From: CAZUXY01 sp964624235
Lineage (GTDB): Bacteria > Spirochaetota > UBA4802 > UBA5368
Direction: 5' to 3'
NCBI GenBank assembly: GCA_964624235.1
Contig: CAZUXY010000100.1
Location: 1 to 8,264, forward strand
DNA: 8,264 nucleotides
Part shown: positions 6,451 to 8,264 of the stretch, one piece after another
Layout of the letters: each line of letters begins with the position of its first letter
Numbering within the stretch: the first letter of the stretch is position 1
Program-made: the position numbers and the translations under genes
Notes under the pieces: generated by a model
The model's input: the letters and a program-made list of their open reading frames with translations, nothing else
Told to the model about the DNA's origin: nothing
Databases searched by the model: none

Positions 6451-6479
6451 ATTCTACCATGTTGCGTGTGTAGTGTCCA
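6451..6479 (-). promoter_or_regulatory. Sigma70-type promoter of the STAS-like gene
   Basis: On the minus strand TGGACA (6474-6479) and TAGAAT (6451-6456) each match the -35 and -10 consensus at 5 of 6 bases, with the ideal 17-bp spacer. Transcription would start near 6444, giving a leader of about 26 bases that contains the AAGGAGG ribosome site. This is the best promoter by eye in the window. Confidence 0.6.
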
Positions 6480-6505
6480 GCTATAGTATTTGCCGGCAGC
6501 CGCCG

Positions 6506-6517
6506 GTGACATGTCAC
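6506..6517. repeat. Perfect 12-bp palindrome GTGACATGTCAC
   Basis: The palindrome lies 27 bp upstream of the STAS-like -35 and about 205 bp before the DUF2804 start. Its size and place suit a dimeric regulator site. No second copy was seen in the window, so its role is unproven. Confidence 0.35.
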
Positions 6518-6555
6518 GGTACGGCATGCGCATTCAGGATCACCCATACAGGCAA

Positions 6556-6569
6556 CCGGTACATACCGG
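6556..6569. repeat. Inverted repeat CCGGTA-CA-TACCGG
   Basis: Two perfect 6-bp arms are separated by two bases, about 155 bases before the DUF2804 start. The two-base gap is too tight for a good RNA hairpin and fits a protein-binding site better. Chance occurrence in GC-rich DNA is possible. Confidence 0.3.
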
Positions 6570-6631
6570 CACCCGAGGACGACTTGAAGTATCGAAAAAC
6601 ACTAGGATTTTAATCATGGATGAATTACTGC

Positions 6632-6660
6632 TTTACAGTCACCGGACACGCGACTATTGT
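6632..6660 (+). promoter_or_regulatory. Weak candidate promoter for the DUF2804 gene
   Basis: TTTACA (6632-6637, 5 of 6 matches to the -35) and TATTGT (6655-6660, 4 of 6 matches to the -10) are 17 bp apart. Transcription would start near 6667, with a leader of about 55 bases. Another weak pair, TTGAAG with TTTAAT near 6585-6615, cannot be excluded. Confidence 0.25.
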
Positions 6661-6722
6661 AAACAAAAACCGGGAACCGATCCGGTGTAAACTGAACCCA
6701 GAGATAACAACGAGAAAGAATT

Positions 6723-7790
6723 ATGACCGGCACCCAGGATCATTACAGGAATAACCACCGGACGATGCCCCCTCCCCCGCGGCTCGTGACAGAGGGGAAG
6801 ACCGCCTTCGGCATCTTCAGCGGCCCCGCGGGAACGGCGAACCTTCTTGACGCCGGCGCCTACGCCGTTCCCCTCCCCCGCACCCTCAAACGGTTCCGTC
6901 TTAAAGAGTGGCAGGCCTTCCAGCTGTGGAGCGGGCCCCTCTTCATGCTGGTGGTGCTCTACAACATGAAGCTCTGCTGCCTTACCCAGTTCGTGGTCTA
7001 CGACCGGGAGCGCGGGCTGAAGCTCCACTACGAGAAGATAGTGCCCTCATGGCGCGCGCCGGTGCCCCCGGGACTCGACCGTGCGGCCTTCGGGTACCGG
7101 AGCGACGGCTATCGCATCGTCATGACCAACCGCCTGAGCGCGGGCCTCTTTCAGATCGACGTCGACATGGCAAAGCGCGCCGCGCTCCCCGCGCTGCACG
7201 GACATTTCGAACTGCTCCGAAGCGCCGCCGCGCCGCCCCCTATCACCGTGAGCATACCCTTCGCGAAGAACCGGGGCATGTACTCGTACAAGTCGCTGAT
7301 GCCCCTGCGGGGGGAACTGACCGTCGCAGGCAACACCTCGCGTTTCGACGAAACCTCGGGCTTCGGCATCATCGACGCGCACCGCGGGTATTACCCGTAC
7401 GCCGCGCGCTATGACTGGTGCACGGGCGCCGTGAGCGCGGGCCGCGGTCTTACGGGCTTCAACCTTACCGACAACCAGTCGACCGACCGGGAGCGGTACC
7501 ACGAGAACTGCCTGTGGCGAGGCGGGAAGCTCTGCCTGCTGCCGCCCGTGCGGTTCGCCCGCCCCGACGGGGTGGCCGGCCCCTGGCTGATACGGGACGA
7601 GTACGGCATGGTGGACCTGGTCTTCACTCCCGTCACCGAAAACCGCATAAAAATGAACCTGCTGCTGGTGAAGGTGGACTACCAGGGCCCCTTCGGCGTG
7701 TATTCGGGTTTTATTAAAGACACCGGCGGCAAAAAGGTCTCCATGGACGGCGTGTTCGGCATGGGCGAGCGGAAGTACCTGCGGGCGTAA
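6723..7790 (+). CDS. DUF2804 family protein
   Basis: The protein has 355 residues, near the usual family length. It shows the features I associate with DUF2804: an N-terminal PRLVTEGKTAFGIFSG segment, a conserved W-rich strand pair (KEWQAFQLWSGPLFMLVVLYNM, about 61-82), the SFGIIDAHRGYYPY-like block (213-226 here, reading GFGIIDAHRGYYPY), GFNLTDNQ at 245-252, and a C-terminal VYSGFIKD then GVFGMGERKYLRA. The overall pattern suggests a beta-rich, lipocalin-like sheet, but that is inference; biochemical function is unknown. The hydrophobic stretch at 72-88 is a buried strand more than a membrane helix, and no signal peptide is present. The start is uncertain: the ATG at 6723 has only GAGAAAG ahead of it, while an ATG at 6765 (residue 15) would begin just before the conserved PPPPRLVTEG and has no better site. 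It stands alone on its strand, divergent from the STAS-like gene and convergent with the HAD gene. Confidence 0.85.
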   Translation: MTGTQDHYRNNHRTMPPPPRLVTEGKTAFGIFSGPAGTANLLDAGAYAVPLPRTLKRFRLKEWQAFQLWSGPLFMLVVLYNMKLCCLTQFVVYDRERGLKLHYEKIVPSWRAPVPPGLDRAAFGYRSDGYRIVMTNRLSAGLFQIDVDMAKRAALPALHGHFELLRSAAAPPPITVSIPFAKNRGMYSYKSLMPLRGELTVAGNTSRFDETSGFGIIDAHRGYYPYAARYDWCTGAVSAGRGLTGFNLTDNQSTDRERYHENCLWRGGKLCLLPPVRFARPDGVAGPWLIRDEYGMVDLVFTPVTENRIKMNLLLVKVDYQGPFGVYSGFIKDTGGKKVSMDGVFGMGERKYLRA

Positions 7791-7845
7791 CGGCCGGGTG
7801 CGTGTGCGCATCGCCGCCGGATACACGAGAAACCTCGATAATCCC

Positions 7846-8256
7846 TCATCCCTTTTTAACGCAGTCCAGAAGCACCCTGAGCTCGTTCGGGTCGACACAC
7901 GCGTGCTTGCGGTACGGGGCAAGCAGGTATCCCTTAAGGCCCAGGGACCTGACGTAGCGTATCTCCGCGGGATCGTCGTCCACCAGGAGTTCACCCTTCA
8001 CCTTTCGTATGTCCTTGTGTACGCCCCGGTTTTCGGGGTCGTAGTCCTCGCGGAACACGTGTTTCGAGAAACAGCGGTGCAGGCCGTGCTCGAAGAGGAT
8101 CGGCTTCGCGCGGTCCCCGGTGGAGCTGGTCCAGAGCGTCAGGGTGACGTTCATCCGCACCAGCTCGTCGAGCAGCGCCTTTATGCCGGGGCGCACGGTG
8201 GCGCCGAGCTCGTCCACCAGGGTGTTGTCCATGTCGAAGACGATGTGGTTGATCAT
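7846..8256 (-). CDS. Compact HAD-family phosphatase-like protein
   Basis: The protein has 136 residues with every HAD motif in order: motif I D8-M-D10-N-T (nucleophile D8, acid/base D10), motif II in LWTSST (Thr43/Ser44), a motif III lysine probably at K81 in HKDIRK, and motif IV DDDP at 93-96. There is no room for a cap domain, so this is a capless C0-type HAD, closest in feel to the FCP/NIF-like or MDP-1-like phosphatases, where large or protein substrates reach an open active site. The substrate cannot be told from sequence. No signal peptide is present. The ATG at 8254-8256 gives the expected MINHIVFDMDNTL start, but only 8 bases upstream are visible, with no ribosome site in them, so a start beyond the window is possible. 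It ends 55 bp from the convergent DUF2804 gene; I see no clear terminator in that gap. Confidence 0.88.
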   Translation of the reverse strand: MINHIVFDMDNTLVDELGATVRPGIKALLDELVRMNVTLTLWTSSTGDRAKPILFEHGLHRCFSKHVFREDYDPENRGVHKDIRKVKGELLVDDDPAEIRYVRSLGLKGYLLAPYRKHACVDPNELRVLLDCVKKG

Positions 8257-8264
8257 GGCTGTTT

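Larger units (their letters stand above)
6419..6722. other. Divergent intergenic region with several palindromes
   Basis: These 304 bases separate the STAS-like gene (-) from the DUF2804 gene (+). They hold the STAS-like promoter, the palindromes at 6506-6517 and 6556-6569, a short palindrome TGCCGGCA at 6491-6498, and a small hairpin with arms ACCGG (6669-6673) and CCGGT (6682-6686). Short frames here lack ribosome sites and family resemblance; I see no gene. Confidence 0.6.

Noticed and set aside
6490..6690. Small open frames (66-88 codons) in the divergent intergenic region
   Set aside because: They overlap each other and the palindromes, have no ribosome site, and have composition unlike the neighbouring genes.
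7047..7994. Open frame of 315 codons on the - strand opposite the DUF2804 gene and the HAD gene end
   Set aside because: It overlaps two real genes, one in another frame of the same strand, and has no recognisable domain or start signal.

Overview
This window looks like a stretch of a GC-rich chromosome from an anaerobic or facultatively anaerobic bacterium. The base for that is a complete core translation-factor gene (typA/bipA), a protein rich in [4Fe-4S] motifs, and a Sec signal peptide on another protein. Spirochaetota or Desulfobacterota would fit the gene mix, but nothing here fixes the phylum. I see no rRNA, tRNA, CRISPR array, insertion sequence, phage gene or direct-repeat array.

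Layout from left to right. (1) Positions 1-1236 (+) hold the 3' part of a helical protein with HEAT-like repeats, cut by the window edge. (2) It converges on typA (1260-3062, -); the 23-bp gap and the typA stop codon sit in a perfect 9-bp inverted repeat that could end transcription both ways. (3) Upstream of typA on the same strand is a secreted beta-rich protein resembling the DUF4424 group (3168-4166, -). (4) Divergent from it is a MarR-type regulator (4449-4871, +), followed 49 bp later by a cysteine-rich protein with two [4Fe-4S] clusters and further Cys motifs (4921-5823, +). (5) After a 196-bp spacer comes a small STAS/SEC14-like protein (6020-6418, -). It is divergent, across 304 bp of regulatory DNA, from a DUF2804 protein (6723-7790, +). 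(6) A compact HAD-family phosphatase-like protein (7846-8256, -) closes the window.

The best evidence for a working unit is the MarR/iron-sulfur pair. A 14-bp palindrome, GTTTGATATCAAAC, lies directly before the marR start, and the same sequence with one central change (GTTTGATGTCAAAC) lies directly before the iron-sulfur gene. Each is followed at once by a -10-like hexamer. This suggests an autoregulated MarR repressor controlling a dedicated redox protein, with marR mRNA possibly leaderless. The iron-sulfur protein has 21 cysteines in 300 residues, including CPC and CNCCGCCC motifs outside the ferredoxin domain. The rest of the window looks like ordinary housekeeping and poorly characterised genes without an obvious shared pathway.
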